NCBI RefSeq assembly: GCF_012935695.1
Contig: NZ_CP052859.1
Coordinates: 2,707,001 to 2,771,000 of the forward strand
DNA: 64,000 nucleotides
Direction of reading: 5' to 3'
DNA from: Pseudomonas sp. ADAK18
Lineage (GTDB): Bacteria > Pseudomonadota > Gammaproteobacteria > Pseudomonadales > Pseudomonadaceae
Part shown: piece after piece, positions 1-7,807 of the stretch
Numbering within the stretch: the stretch's first letter is position 1
How the letters are laid out: each line of letters starts with the position of its first letter
Made by a program: the position numbers and the translations under genes
The notes under the pieces: model-generated
What the model was told of the DNA's origin: nothing
Database searches by the model: none
The model's input: the letters and a program-made list of their open reading frames with translations, nothing else

Positions 1-104
1 TCCAGGCTCCCGGATTTTACGAGAAGAATGGATGGGTACGGTTTGGAGAAGTACCCTGTGATCCGCAAGGTACTCATCGTGTGTTCATGAGCAAAACGCT
101 CTGA
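1..104 (+). CDS. GNAT-family acetyltransferase, C-terminal fragment (gene cut by window edge)
   Basis: An open frame enters from the left edge (codons start at base 3) and stops with TGA at 102-104. The 33 visible residues contain FYEKNGW, then THRVFMSKTL at the end. The FYxxxGF/W segment followed by a short strand is the typical C-terminus of GNAT acyl-CoA N-acetyltransferases. The substrate cannot be read from this part. It is convergent with another GNAT gene six bases downstream. Confidence 0.7.
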   Translation, partial: QAPGFYEKNGWVRFGEVPCDPQGTHRVFMSKTL

Positions 105-110
105 GACCTT

Positions 111-656
111 TCAGTCATGGGTGTCCAACCGCTTGGTGAAGAGCCGGTTCTCATGGGTTTCATTCTGGAAGTTATAGGAAGGCGACCCCGCAAGCTCATA
201 ACCCCGCCGAGGGTAAAACGCCAATGCCCGCTCGTTGCCCACCCACACCGTCGCCCATAGCAACGAGGCTCCACCCGCGCAGGCTTGCCTTTTGGCTGCT
301 TGCAGCAAGCTGTAGCCGATACCCAGACCGGTGAATCGCTCCTGTATGTAGAGCCGCTGCAGCTCGGCCACCTCGGGCGCCGAGATCAGTTCGTGGGGGG
401 CAGCCAGGGCAACCTGCGCGAAGCCCACGAGATGGTCATTCGATTCGACAACGATAATGGATATACCCGGCTGGGCGATCAGCCTGGAGAGCGCCTCGGG
501 GGAAAAGGCTTGCAGCGCCTCGGCAGCGATTGAGCCGCGAATACCTTGCGTGGCGTAGGTGTCGAGAAATACCTGCATGCCCAGCACGCCAAGGCACAAC
601 GCATCATCAGGTACTGCATCACGAATCAGGATCTCGGGAACATGAGCAGGGATCAT
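111..656 (-). CDS. GNAT-family N-acetyltransferase
   Basis: The 181-residue protein has the GNAT fold, which transfers an acetyl group from acetyl-CoA to an amine. The acetyl-CoA loop is seen around residues 105-125 (LQRLYIQERFTGLGIGYSLL, with the Q/R-x-x-G-x-G/A pattern). The C-terminal strand motif is ALAFYPRRGYEL. It fills the whole length usual for a single-domain GNAT. It lies tail to tail with the partial GNAT at the left edge, so two acetyltransferases stand side by side, but their visible C-termini are not close copies. The substrate is unknown. Confidence 0.85.
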   Translation of the reverse strand: MIPAHVPEILIRDAVPDDALCLGVLGMQVFLDTYATQGIRGSIAAEALQAFSPEALSRLIAQPGISIIVVESNDHLVGFAQVALAAPHELISAPEVAELQRLYIQERFTGLGIGYSLLQAAKRQACAGGASLLWATVWVGNERALAFYPRRGYELAGSPSYNFQNETHENRLFTKRLDTHD

Positions 657-775
657 TCAGGAACCTGTTTCAAGGTTAAGGAGTGCATCGTTTTATCACA
701 GTGTGCTGCACACCGATTGCCAGTGTTGCTACGCCGAAGTAGGGTTAACCGTTTCCATCACGAGCAGGCCCCATC

Positions 776-1453
776 ATGACTTGGTTTTCAGACCCCGACG
801 CTGTCGCTCGTTACGCCGAAGGCCCCGTGAGATTGGTCCCAGGCTTTGATTCCCTGCAGCGGATGACAACGCTGCTGCTTCGCGAAAGCGTCCCGCCTGC
901 GGGCAACGTGCTGGTGCTTGGCGCAGGCGGTGGCCTGGAGTTGAAGCGGTTTGCCGACAACGAGCCCGGGTGGCGATTCGTCGGTGTTGATCCGTCTGCT
1001 GAGATGCTCAAACTTGCCCAAGCGACATTGGGCCCGCTGGCAGAGCGGGTTGAGTTGCATGAAGGCTACATCGACACCGCGCCCGGCGGCCCATTTGATG
1101 GCGCCACCTGCCTACTGACCTTGCACTTCGTCCCGGCCGAAGAGCGGCTACGCACACTCAAGGAAATCTGGCGCCGCCTGTTGCCCGGTGCACCACTGGT
1201 TGTCGCCCATCACAGTTTTCCCCAGTCGCCCAACGAAAAAGCTCGCTGGCTGAAACGTTATGCGGCCTATGCGGTGGACTCCGGCGTACCCGCTTCAGAC
1301 GCGGAGCGTGCGATTGCGGCGATCAGTGCCCAATTACCGGTGCTGGCTCCAGAAGCAGATGAAGAGCTGTTGAAGGCCGCAGGATTCGAAGGTGTCGAAC
1401 TGTTTTATGCGGGGTTCAGTTTCAAAGGATGGGTCGCTTACAAGCCGGCTTAA
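776..1453 (+). CDS. class I SAM-dependent methyltransferase
   Basis: The 225-residue protein has a Rossmann-type SAM-binding core. Motif I is VLVLGAGGGLELKRF near residue 45, followed by the acidic strand end FVGVDPSAEML near 70, and motif IV is FDGATCLLTLHFV near 110. The methyl acceptor cannot be told; the C-terminal third (SFPQSPNEKARW and onward) resembles small-molecule methyltransferases of the UbiE/Tam type. The ATG follows a weak AGCAGG ribosome site. It is a single gene, divergent from the GNAT gene and convergent with the TPM gene. Confidence 0.85.
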   Translation: MTWFSDPDAVARYAEGPVRLVPGFDSLQRMTTLLLRESVPPAGNVLVLGAGGGLELKRFADNEPGWRFVGVDPSAEMLKLAQATLGPLAERVELHEGYIDTAPGGPFDGATCLLTLHFVPAEERLRTLKEIWRRLLPGAPLVVAHHSFPQSPNEKARWLKRYAAYAVDSGVPASDAERAIAAISAQLPVLAPEADEELLKAAGFEGVELFYAGFSFKGWVAYKPA

Positions 1454-1479
1454 TCAACGTTCAACGCTGTTAAAAGCCT

Positions 1480-1502
1480 GCCAGGTAGCGTCGCTGCCTG
1501 GC
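1480..1502 (-). terminator. hairpin between convergent genes
   Basis: GCCAGGTAGC and GCTGCCTGGC flank a 3-base loop, giving a stem of about ten pairs including one wobble. Read on the minus strand it follows the TPM gene and is followed by CTTTT, as expected for an intrinsic terminator of that gene. It could also block the methyltransferase transcript arriving from the other side. Confidence 0.5.
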
Positions 1503-1518
1503 ATTGGGCAAGCCCGTC

Positions 1519-2757
1519 TCACCAACTCCCCGAAGCCCCGCCACCACCACTGGAGCCACCACCTCCGGAAAACCCGCCGTCGGAGCTGGAGCTTGAACTC
1601 GACCCCGAACTGCCACTGCCCCCGGAGTCTGAACCGCCTGCGACATTCCCGAAAATAACCAGTGCCGCACAGGAACTCATAGGGAAGGCCAGCAGCCAGC
1701 CGTTAAGCCCTTCGTCGAGCACAAAACCCGCCACCGCGTATACCGCGGCGACAACCGCCAACTGGATAAAAAACGCCACGCGGCTCTGGCTCCAGGCAGT
1801 CTTCATCAAGACAAACAGGAGCAGATACAGGCCCAGCACCACCAGTCCCGCCAGCGGCAGCACCAGCCAATAGATAAAGGACAACTCCCTCACGTAGTGA
1901 TTGGTCAACAACAGACCTGTGGAGTACGACAGCAGGCCCAGCACCATGTAAAACACCGTTCTTGCCAGCCACAAGGCACCGAACAGCGCACCGCTCATCA
2001 GCATGAGGAACGGCACCGCCAGCGGGTAAATCGCCCACTCCCTGCCGCCGATGACAGCCACCAGCGTCAACGTCGTCGTCACGACCGCGAGGGTGGCCAG
2101 CGCTCCCCGCCAATGCAGCTTGCGAGCGCTGACCAGCACGCCGCCGACAGCGCCGAGGATCAGGGCCAGGAACAGCGTGTAAGCCTCCGGGGTCCAGGAC
2201 CATGGGGCGTCTTGGGGAAGGGTTTCGCCGTCCACCAGCAGGACCAGGTCATTCACCCCTCGTTGCACGCCACCTGCGTAGTCATCCTGACGAAACGCCG
2301 GTTTGATGTGCTCCTCGATGATACGGTTCGCCAGCAGGTCGGTGACTGCACCCTCCAGGCCATAGCCAACCTCGATGCGCACCTTCCGTTCGTCCTTGAC
2401 CACCAGTAACAGAATGCCGTCGTCGATACCCTTGCGCCCCAGCTTCCAGGTGCGGAACCAATGATTGGCGAACTCTTCGATACTGGCCCCGTCGGTCCCG
2501 GGCACCAGCAATACAGCGATCTGCGAGCCCTTGCGCTGTTCAAGGGCCGCCAGTTGCGCGATCAACTGGGCCTTGGTAGTCGAGTCGAGGGTGTTTGTGA
2601 GGTCGATCACCCGCTGGTCCAATACGACCTTGTCCAGGCCTGACGGCACGCTATCGGCTTGGGCCATCAAGCCCCAGCTTGCGAGGAAGGCCACCAGCAC
2701 GCACAGCGCGCATTGCCGCAGAAATATCACCATCTCTTGTTTACCCGAACGATTCAT
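1519..2757 (-). CDS. TPM-domain (YgcG/Psb32-like) membrane protein with Ser/Gly-rich tail
   Basis: The product is 412 residues from the ATG at 2757; a longer TTG start upstream would run into the preceding gene. After a signal-like hydrophobic segment (ALCVLVAFLASWGLMA) comes a TPM domain of about 140 residues, recognisable by VIDLTNTLDS, KGSQIAVLLVPGTDG, LGRKGIDDGILLLVVKDERK and RIEVGYGLEGAVTD. Several membrane segments follow. The tail is a low-complexity Ser/Gly run ending SGSW, usual in the YgcG family. TPM domains are periplasmic or lumenal and linked to membrane-protein quality control; the exact role here is unknown. The gene starts 16 bases after the DapF-like gene, so the two are probably co-transcribed. 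Confidence 0.85.
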   Translation of the reverse strand: MNRSGKQEMVIFLRQCALCVLVAFLASWGLMAQADSVPSGLDKVVLDQRVIDLTNTLDSTTKAQLIAQLAALEQRKGSQIAVLLVPGTDGASIEEFANHWFRTWKLGRKGIDDGILLLVVKDERKVRIEVGYGLEGAVTDLLANRIIEEHIKPAFRQDDYAGGVQRGVNDLVLLVDGETLPQDAPWSWTPEAYTLFLALILGAVGGVLVSARKLHWRGALATLAVVTTTLTLVAVIGGREWAIYPLAVPFLMLMSGALFGALWLARTVFYMVLGLLSYSTGLLLTNHYVRELSFIYWLVLPLAGLVVLGLYLLLFVLMKTAWSQSRVAFFIQLAVVAAVYAVAGFVLDEGLNGWLLAFPMSSCAALVIFGNVAGGSDSGGSGSSGSSSSSSSDGGFSGGGGSSGGGGASGSW

Positions 2758-2773
2758 CCTGAAAACGCCGCCT

Positions 2774-3589
2774 CTACCTTCCAAGAAGATGATCCGCGAC
2801 CGCGCCCCGCAATGTGACTTCGACAGAACCGATCAGCACCACTCCACCGACCCCGTCCCATTGCACGGTCACTGTGCCCCCATCACATGCCACCTCGACG
2901 GTATCATCCAACAGTCCACGCCGGATCCCATTGACCACCGCGCCACAACAGCACGACCCCGACCCTTGCGGAATGCCACCACCCCGCTCCCAGATGCGAA
3001 GCCGGATACGGTTGCGGTCGATAATCTGGACAAAATGCACGTTGGTTTTGCTGGGAAACAGCGGATCGGTCTCGATCTTCGGCCCCATGCCTGCGACATC
3101 GATGGATGCCAGATCCTCGACGAAAAACGTGCAATGCGGATTGCCCATGCTGCACGCGGCGGGGCTCCCGGGCAGCGGTAAATGATAGGTGTCCATTGCC
3201 TGCGCAAGCGGAATCGCTTGCCAGTCGAGCAAGGGTTGGCCCATGTCGACCGAGACCTGTTGGCCCGACGCTCGCGCGCACGTCAGCAAGCCCCGCTGGG
3301 TCCTGAGCACAATGGAGGATGTACCGGCTTCGCGCATCAACATGTCGGCAACGCCACGGGTGGCGCTGCCACAGGTGTCGAGCACAGAACCATCGGGATT
3401 CCAGAACCGTATGCGCGCCGCCGCATCCTCGCAGTCCAGCACCAGTGCAAGCTGATTGAAGCCGATACCACGATGTCGATCCCCCAGGCGGCGGGCGACT
3501 TGAGCGGTGATTGGATCGCTTTGGCCGCGCAGGTCGATTACAACGAAATCATCGCCATGGGCATGCATTTTTACGAAGTTCAAGGTCAT
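2774..3589 (-). CDS. DapF-family epimerase/racemase paralogue with altered active site
   Basis: This 271-residue protein is full length for diaminopimelate epimerase and keeps the DapF frame: KMHAHGDDF at the N-terminus, DRHRGIGFNQL near 38, MGNPHCTFFVEDL near 148, KTNVHFV near 181 and IWERGGG near 199. The first catalytic cysteine is present (Cys73), but the usual CGNG is CGSA. The second motif, normally ACGSGA, reads QGSGSCCCG; ungapped from the conserved ER, Ser210 takes the place of the second catalytic cysteine, with three cysteines at 213-215. The N-terminal GLGNDF loop is AHGDDF. It is therefore probably not the lysine-pathway DapF but a racemase/epimerase of another substrate; CntK, a histidine racemase, is a known DapF relative. 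No lysA or xerC is nearby. AGGA precedes the ATG. Confidence 0.7.
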   Translation of the reverse strand: MTLNFVKMHAHGDDFVVIDLRGQSDPITAQVARRLGDRHRGIGFNQLALVLDCEDAAARIRFWNPDGSVLDTCGSATRGVADMLMREAGTSSIVLRTQRGLLTCARASGQQVSVDMGQPLLDWQAIPLAQAMDTYHLPLPGSPAACSMGNPHCTFFVEDLASIDVAGMGPKIETDPLFPSKTNVHFVQIIDRNRIRLRIWERGGGIPQGSGSCCCGAVVNGIRRGLLDDTVEVACDGGTVTVQWDGVGGVVLIGSVEVTLRGAVADHLLGR

Positions 3590-3690
3590 GCTTTGTCCTG
3601 TCCCCGCCGATTACTCTTGCTCAAGGATACTGAGACATCGGGTACTCCGTCACCCTTGCACAATGGATCTCAACCTGTAACCATCTATTT

Positions 3691-3714
3691 CAATATAGGG
3701 TGGGGGGGTATGGT
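3691..3714 (+). promoter_or_regulatory. candidate DmeR (RcnR/CsoR-type) operator with G-tract
   Basis: The dmeR start codon at 3715 is preceded by AATATAGGGT and a run of seven G (3702-3708), then TATGGT. RcnR/CsoR-family repressors bind G/C tracts flanked by AT-rich inverted bases, often in their own promoter, so autoregulation is likely. The same G-rich run is the only possible ribosome-binding site for dmeR, so repressor and ribosome signals appear to overlap. The limits of the operator are inferred by eye. Confidence 0.45.
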
Positions 3715-3990
3715 ATGTCGCACATTAAATCGGGTAAGGACGATCTGCTCAAACGCGTCAAACGGATCGCCGGGCAAATCCAGGCAGTAGAACGTGCCCT
3801 GGAGTCTGACGACGACTGCGGCAAGACCCTGCATCTGGTGGCCGCTACACGGGGCGCGATCAACGGGTTAATGGATCAGATCATTGAGGATCATGCCCGC
3901 GAGCATGTCGCCAACCCCGAGTTAAGCCATGAAGAACGGGCCAAAGGTGTAGAGGAATTGCTCGAAGCCATCCGCCGCTACTCCAAATAG
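3715..3990 (+). CDS. dmeR: metal-sensing repressor of the RcnR/CsoR family (DmeR-like)
   Basis: This 91-residue, all-helical regulator begins MSHIKSGKDDLLKRVKRIAGQI. It carries the family ligands: a histidine at position 3, a cysteine after SDDD near residue 35, a histidine in KTLHLVAA, and IIEDHAREHV near 63. That His/Cys set is the RcnR/DmeR type (Co/Ni) rather than the CsoR copper type. An alternative GTG start fifteen bases upstream would remove the histidine from position 3, so the ATG was chosen. The metal efflux gene dmeF follows after 11 bases, supporting one metal-induced operon. FrmR-type formaldehyde sensing is the alternative, but the partner gene argues for metal. Confidence 0.8.
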   Translation: MSHIKSGKDDLLKRVKRIAGQIQAVERALESDDDCGKTLHLVAATRGAINGLMDQIIEDHAREHVANPELSHEERAKGVEELLEAIRRYSK

Positions 3991-4001
3991 GACGCCGTGA
4001 C

Positions 4002-4925
4002 ATGAACACTTCGCACACCAGTCACCTCCACGATCACGTGTTCCTGGGCGCCTCCCATGATGAAAACGCCAAGCGCACCTTATGGGTTGTTGCGCTGACG
4101 GTAGTCATGATGGTGGGAGAAATCGCCGCCGGTTACCTCACCGGTTCCATGGCGCTGCTGGCAGACGGGTTTCATATGGCAACCCATGCCGGCGCATTGG
4201 GTATCGCGGCGGCGGCTTACGCTTATGCCAGGCGCCATGCGTCAAGCCCCCGCTACAGCTTTGGTACCGGGAAAGTCGGTGATTTGGGCGGATTTGCTTC
4301 GGCGTTGGTGCTGGGGTTGGTGGCGATTGGCATCGGCATTGAATCGCTGGTGCGCTTGTTCGAGCCGACCCAGGTCGACTTCGGCACCGCGACGCTGATT
4401 GCAATCGCAGGCTTGCTGGTGAACATCGTCAGCGCCCTACTGCTCTCCGGCAGCCATGATCACCCTCCACATGACCATGGTCACGATCATGGCCATAGCC
4501 ACCACGGGCACGATAACAACCTGCGTTCGGCCTATGTCCACGTGCTTGCCGACGCCCTGACCTCCATCCTGGCAATCGCCGCCCTGCTGGCCGGGCGTTA
4601 TCTGGGTTGGGTCTGGCTGGATCCGGCGATGGGGATTGTCGGTGCACTGGTGATTGCTCGCTGGGCCTGGACCTTGATACGCGATACCTCGGGTGTACTG
4701 CTGGACCGTACGGATGACCACGTCGCCGAGGAAATCCGTGAGATTCTCGAGGCTTCAGGTGATGTAAAAATTACCGATCTGCACGTATGGCACGTGGGGC
4801 CGCAGGCTCGGGCAGCCATTGTGAGTGTGCTGGGCGACGCCAGCATCACCGCCGACACCATTCGCGAGCGGCTGGCGCCGGTGCATGAAGTGACCCATTT
4901 GACCGTGGAATATCGTAGTTTCTAG
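4002..4925 (+). CDS. dmeF: cation diffusion facilitator, DmeF-like Co/Ni/Zn efflux
   Basis: The 307-residue inner-membrane protein exports divalent metal in exchange for protons. A His-rich start (MNTSHTSHLHDH) precedes six membrane helices. The transport-site pattern is seen as LLADGFHMATHAG (helix 2) and HVLADALTSILA (helix 5), in the HxxxD/DxxxD arrangement of CDF proteins. Between helices 4 and 5 is a His-rich loop of alternating HDHGHDHGHSHHGH at residues 153-169. The C-terminal domain has the cytosolic CDF fold (ITDLHVWHVGPQARAAIVSV). The long His loop and its position behind an RcnR-type regulator match DmeF of Cupriavidus and rhizobia. The metal range is inferred, with cobalt and nickel most likely. 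Confidence 0.9.
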   Translation: MNTSHTSHLHDHVFLGASHDENAKRTLWVVALTVVMMVGEIAAGYLTGSMALLADGFHMATHAGALGIAAAAYAYARRHASSPRYSFGTGKVGDLGGFASALVLGLVAIGIGIESLVRLFEPTQVDFGTATLIAIAGLLVNIVSALLLSGSHDHPPHDHGHDHGHSHHGHDNNLRSAYVHVLADALTSILAIAALLAGRYLGWVWLDPAMGIVGALVIARWAWTLIRDTSGVLLDRTDDHVAEEIREILEASGDVKITDLHVWHVGPQARAAIVSVLGDASITADTIRERLAPVHEVTHLTVEYRSF

Positions 4926-4952
4926 CCTGGCTCACTGACCGAAGGACCCACG

Positions 4953-5507
4953 ATGCTCATTGTTTTCAGCGGCCTTCCCGGCACCGGAAAGACAACCATT
5001 GCTTCAGCATTGGCCAGACAAATCAGTGCCGTTTACTTGCGTATCGACAGTATTGAGCAGGCTATCCGGGATGCCGGAGTTCTCATGCAGGACGTGGGAA
5101 CCAGCGGCTACAAGGTCGCCAATGCACTGGCGCTGAGCAATCTTGGGTTGGGGCACCGGGTCATCGTCGACTGCGTCAACCCGGTGAGTGAAAGCCGTAC
5201 CGACTGGCGCGAAGTGGCTAAGCGTACAGGCGTGTCGCTGGTCAATATCGAGGTGGTTTGTTCCGATCAACAGGAACATCAGCGACGCGTAGAAACCCGC
5301 AAGGGTGACATTGCGGGCCTGACGCCACCCAGTTGGCAATCGGTGATAAGTCACGACTATGAGCCGTGGACGCAGGCTCCGTTTATCATCGACACGGCGC
5401 ACGTGTCTGCGACTGAAGCCGTGGCGATGATTACCCGGAAATGTTTAGCCGATGCGCCTCAAAGCACACTTCCCATCGCCTTGAACAACGCCGGATCGCG
5501 TCCATAA
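4953..5507 (+). CDS. AAA/P-loop small-molecule kinase
   Basis: The 184-residue protein starts directly with a Walker A loop, VFSGLPGTGKTTIASALA (residues 4-21). A RIDSIEQAIRDAG segment near 33 and a Walker-B-like HRVIVDCVNPV near 76 follow, with a LID-like region around 100-120 (HQRRVETRKGD). This layout is that of gluconate-kinase/adenylylsulfate-kinase-like and antibiotic phosphotransferase-like P-loop kinases. The substrate is unknown. Its 3' end overlaps the convergent L,D-transpeptidase gene by 49 bases. Confidence 0.75.
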   Translation: MLIVFSGLPGTGKTTIASALARQISAVYLRIDSIEQAIRDAGVLMQDVGTSGYKVANALALSNLGLGHRVIVDCVNPVSESRTDWREVAKRTGVSLVNIEVVCSDQQEHQRRVETRKGDIAGLTPPSWQSVISHDYEPWTQAPFIIDTAHVSATEAVAMITRKCLADAPQSTLPIALNNAGSRP

Positions 5508-7030
5508 ATATCCGGCGCATACAGCAGCGCGCCTTGGCTATCCACCTGCACCGTCCAATACCCCAGCAACACCGGTACCGGCGCGGTGAGCCTGAACTCG
5601 TGAGTCAAGCCAGTGGCAATCAACTCGTCCGTACGGGTGCGCTCAGCCGGGCTGACCAACAGGTCCCGCAGATGCAGCGGTTCCTCTACCCTCACACAGC
5701 CTGAACTGAACGCCCGTGGCCCCTTGGAGAACAGCGGCTGGCTGGGGGTGTCATGCAGGTAGACCGAGTACGGGTTGGGAAAGCGCAGCACGATCCTGCC
5801 CAACGGGTTTCGCGGGCCAGCACCCTGGCGCAGAAGAATATTGCCGGGGCGAGACCAGTCGACCTTATCAGGGGACAGCGGGTTACCTGCGCTGTCCAGT
5901 ACTTGCAGGTTCTGCTGACGCAGGTATTCAGGGTTCAAGCGGATGGCCGGTAGTTTGTCCTCGCGCAGGATGGTCGGCGGAATGGTCCAGGTGGGGTTCA
6001 ATGTCAGCCGCGTGATCCGGGACTTCAATAACGGTGTCTGCCGTTCGGCGCGCCCCACTTGCAGGCGGGTCTGCCATACAGGCACTCCACCTTGGTAAAA
6101 ACTCAGTTGGGCAGCCGCCACATTGACCAGCACGCCTTCGGGCTCCAGGTCCTGGGCCAGCCAACGAAAGCGCTCGAGGTTGATGCGCAATTGTTCGCGG
6201 CGTACCGCCGGGCTGACGTTCAGCTCGGTGACCGTTCCCGGCCCGATGACGCCATCGGCCTGCAGTGAGTGGCTTTGTTGGAACTGTTTGACGGCACTGA
6301 CCAGGCTCCCCGTGTATTTCCCTGAAAGGCCGGTGGGAATACTGCTTAGATAGCCCCCACTGAACAACCGCTTCGCCAACTCGGAAACGCGGGCATCATT
6401 CATGCCCGGACGCAACAAGGGACCCTCGGCGATAGCGCCCCAATGGGCTAGCGGTTGCTGGCGTTGGGCGGCATAGGCCTTGCGCAGGCTGCGATACAGT
6501 TCGGCACTCGGGCGGGCCTGGTCGAATCCCTTGGACATGTCCTGGAGCCCCACACCGGCTATCGCCAGCACCTCGGCCTCCGGGTCCCGCGTCGGCGGCT
6601 GGGAGTGCCAAAGGGGCTCGAAACTGGCTTGTTGCAAGCGACCGTAATGCAGGTCCTGCAAGGCTTGCAGGTACTGCTGGCTGGTGCCGATATCAGTGCA
6701 GAGCACGTTGCCGGTGGCCGCGTCCACCGGTAACGGGTAGTGAGCAGGGTCCAGGCCGTCGTCGGCCAATAGCTGTAATTGGGTATGCAAAGCCGAGCGG
6801 CGGGCGCTGTCCGACCAGAGCTCAACGTTGCCCTGCTGCTGGTAAAAAAGCTGCAATCGACGCTCGCCCGGGGCATCCACCTTTCCTGCCAACCCGGGGC
6901 AAACGCTCGACAATTGTGCAAGAGCCAACTGTACTGGGGATGGCAGCTCGACGATCGACTCCTCGGCCGTCGCGACCAATGGTGCAACGAGCAAGCAAAT
7001 GCTCAAGTAACATGCGTGTTTTTTGAACAA
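5459..7030 (-). CDS. L,D-transpeptidase, YcbB/LdtD type
   Basis: The enzyme forms 3-3 cross-links between meso-diaminopimelate residues of peptidoglycan in the periplasm. The start is taken as TTG at 7030: GGAG lies eight bases before it, and the product then begins with a clean signal peptide (FKKHACYLSICLLVAPLVATA). An ATG at 7069 lacks a ribosome site. The 523-residue product has an N-terminal scaffold domain, a peptidoglycan-binding repeat (VKQFQQSHSLQADGVIGPGT), and a C-terminal YkuD domain with VYLHDTPSQPLF and the catalytic SSGCVRVEEP. It is divergent from a second L,D-transpeptidase-like gene only 37 bases away. Confidence 0.88.
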   Translation of the reverse strand: MFKKHACYLSICLLVAPLVATAEESIVELPSPVQLALAQLSSVCPGLAGKVDAPGERRLQLFYQQQGNVELWSDSARRSALHTQLQLLADDGLDPAHYPLPVDAATGNVLCTDIGTSQQYLQALQDLHYGRLQQASFEPLWHSQPPTRDPEAEVLAIAGVGLQDMSKGFDQARPSAELYRSLRKAYAAQRQQPLAHWGAIAEGPLLRPGMNDARVSELAKRLFSGGYLSSIPTGLSGKYTGSLVSAVKQFQQSHSLQADGVIGPGTVTELNVSPAVRREQLRINLERFRWLAQDLEPEGVLVNVAAAQLSFYQGGVPVWQTRLQVGRAERQTPLLKSRITRLTLNPTWTIPPTILREDKLPAIRLNPEYLRQQNLQVLDSAGNPLSPDKVDWSRPGNILLRQGAGPRNPLGRIVLRFPNPYSVYLHDTPSQPLFSKGPRAFSSGCVRVEEPLHLRDLLVSPAERTRTDELIATGLTHEFRLTAPVPVLLGYWTVQVDSQGALLYAPDIYGRDPALFKAMGSVL

Positions 7031-7067
7031 TTGCTTTACTCCAATCCACCGGGGAGATGCTCTGTAC

Positions 7068-7766
7068 ATGCTGACTTTTTGCTGCCGACTCGGCTTGATC
7101 GCCACCACCCTGCTCGCGCTGTGTACTCCCGCGCTCGCCGGCAACAACAACCCTCCTACCTTGTATAGCAGCCTGGCCCGTACGGCTCCAGAACTCAATC
7201 CCGATGTTCTGAAAAGAGCCCTGAGCGCCATGCAGTGCGCCGTCGGCAATGGTATTGAACGCTCCGAGCGCCTGGCTGTGATCGACTACTCACTGCCCTC
7301 GACCGCTCGTCGCTTGTGGATCTTCGACCTGCGCAAGCAGAAGTTGGTTCTGCGGGACCTGGTGGCCCACGGGCAAAAATCCGGGGAAAACTTCGCCACC
7401 CAGTTCTCCAACCGTGAGGGCAGCTATCAATCCAGCCTGGGATTGTTCCGCACCCAGGAAAGTTATGAAGGCGCCCACGGCTATTCGCTGCGCATGGACG
7501 GCCTGGAGCCGGGCTTCAATGACCGTGCCCGGGACCGGGCGATTGTGATTCACGCCGCCGATTATGTAAGCCCGTTATGGAGCAAGCGCGAAGGCCGGAT
7601 CGGCCGCAGCCAGGGCTGCCCCGCCGTGCGGCCACAGGTAGCGCGCCAGGTGGTGGACAAACTCAAGGATGGCCAGTTCATGTTCTCCTGGTACCCCGAC
7701 CAGCGCTGGCTGAAGTCGTCGGCTTACCTCAACTGCAAACCACGGCAGATGGCCAGTGCCGGTTGA
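7068..7766 (+). CDS. secreted murein L,D-transpeptidase catalytic-domain (YkuD_2) protein
   Basis: The 232-residue protein begins with a signal peptide (LTFCCRLGLIATTLLALCTPALAG). The domain has the YkuD-like catalytic pattern: a histidine in IVIHAADYVS, then GRIGRSQGCPAV, where Ser-x-Gly-Cys gives the nucleophile. It belongs to the short YkuD_2 group, which lacks the scaffold and peptidoglycan-binding domains of its divergent neighbour. A role in cell-wall cross-linking or lipoprotein attachment is inferred. GGGGAG lies 11 bases before the ATG, within the neighbour's 5' region. Confidence 0.85.
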   Translation: MLTFCCRLGLIATTLLALCTPALAGNNNPPTLYSSLARTAPELNPDVLKRALSAMQCAVGNGIERSERLAVIDYSLPSTARRLWIFDLRKQKLVLRDLVAHGQKSGENFATQFSNREGSYQSSLGLFRTQESYEGAHGYSLRMDGLEPGFNDRARDRAIVIHAADYVSPLWSKREGRIGRSQGCPAVRPQVARQVVDKLKDGQFMFSWYPDQRWLKSSAYLNCKPRQMASAG

Positions 7767-7807
7767 GGTAGTATCGGTCAGCCGAGCCTGACAAGAGAGA
7801 ACCTCAC

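Noticed and set aside
2774..3589. Canonical lysine-pathway dapF
   Set aside because: The second catalytic cysteine and several substrate-loop residues are changed and the usual neighbours are missing, so only a paralogue is called.
3715..3990. FrmR formaldehyde-sensing repressor, linked to the Fae homologue
   Set aside because: The metal-ligand histidines and the adjacent His-rich CDF exporter point to DmeR, and the Fae gene is over 50 kb away.
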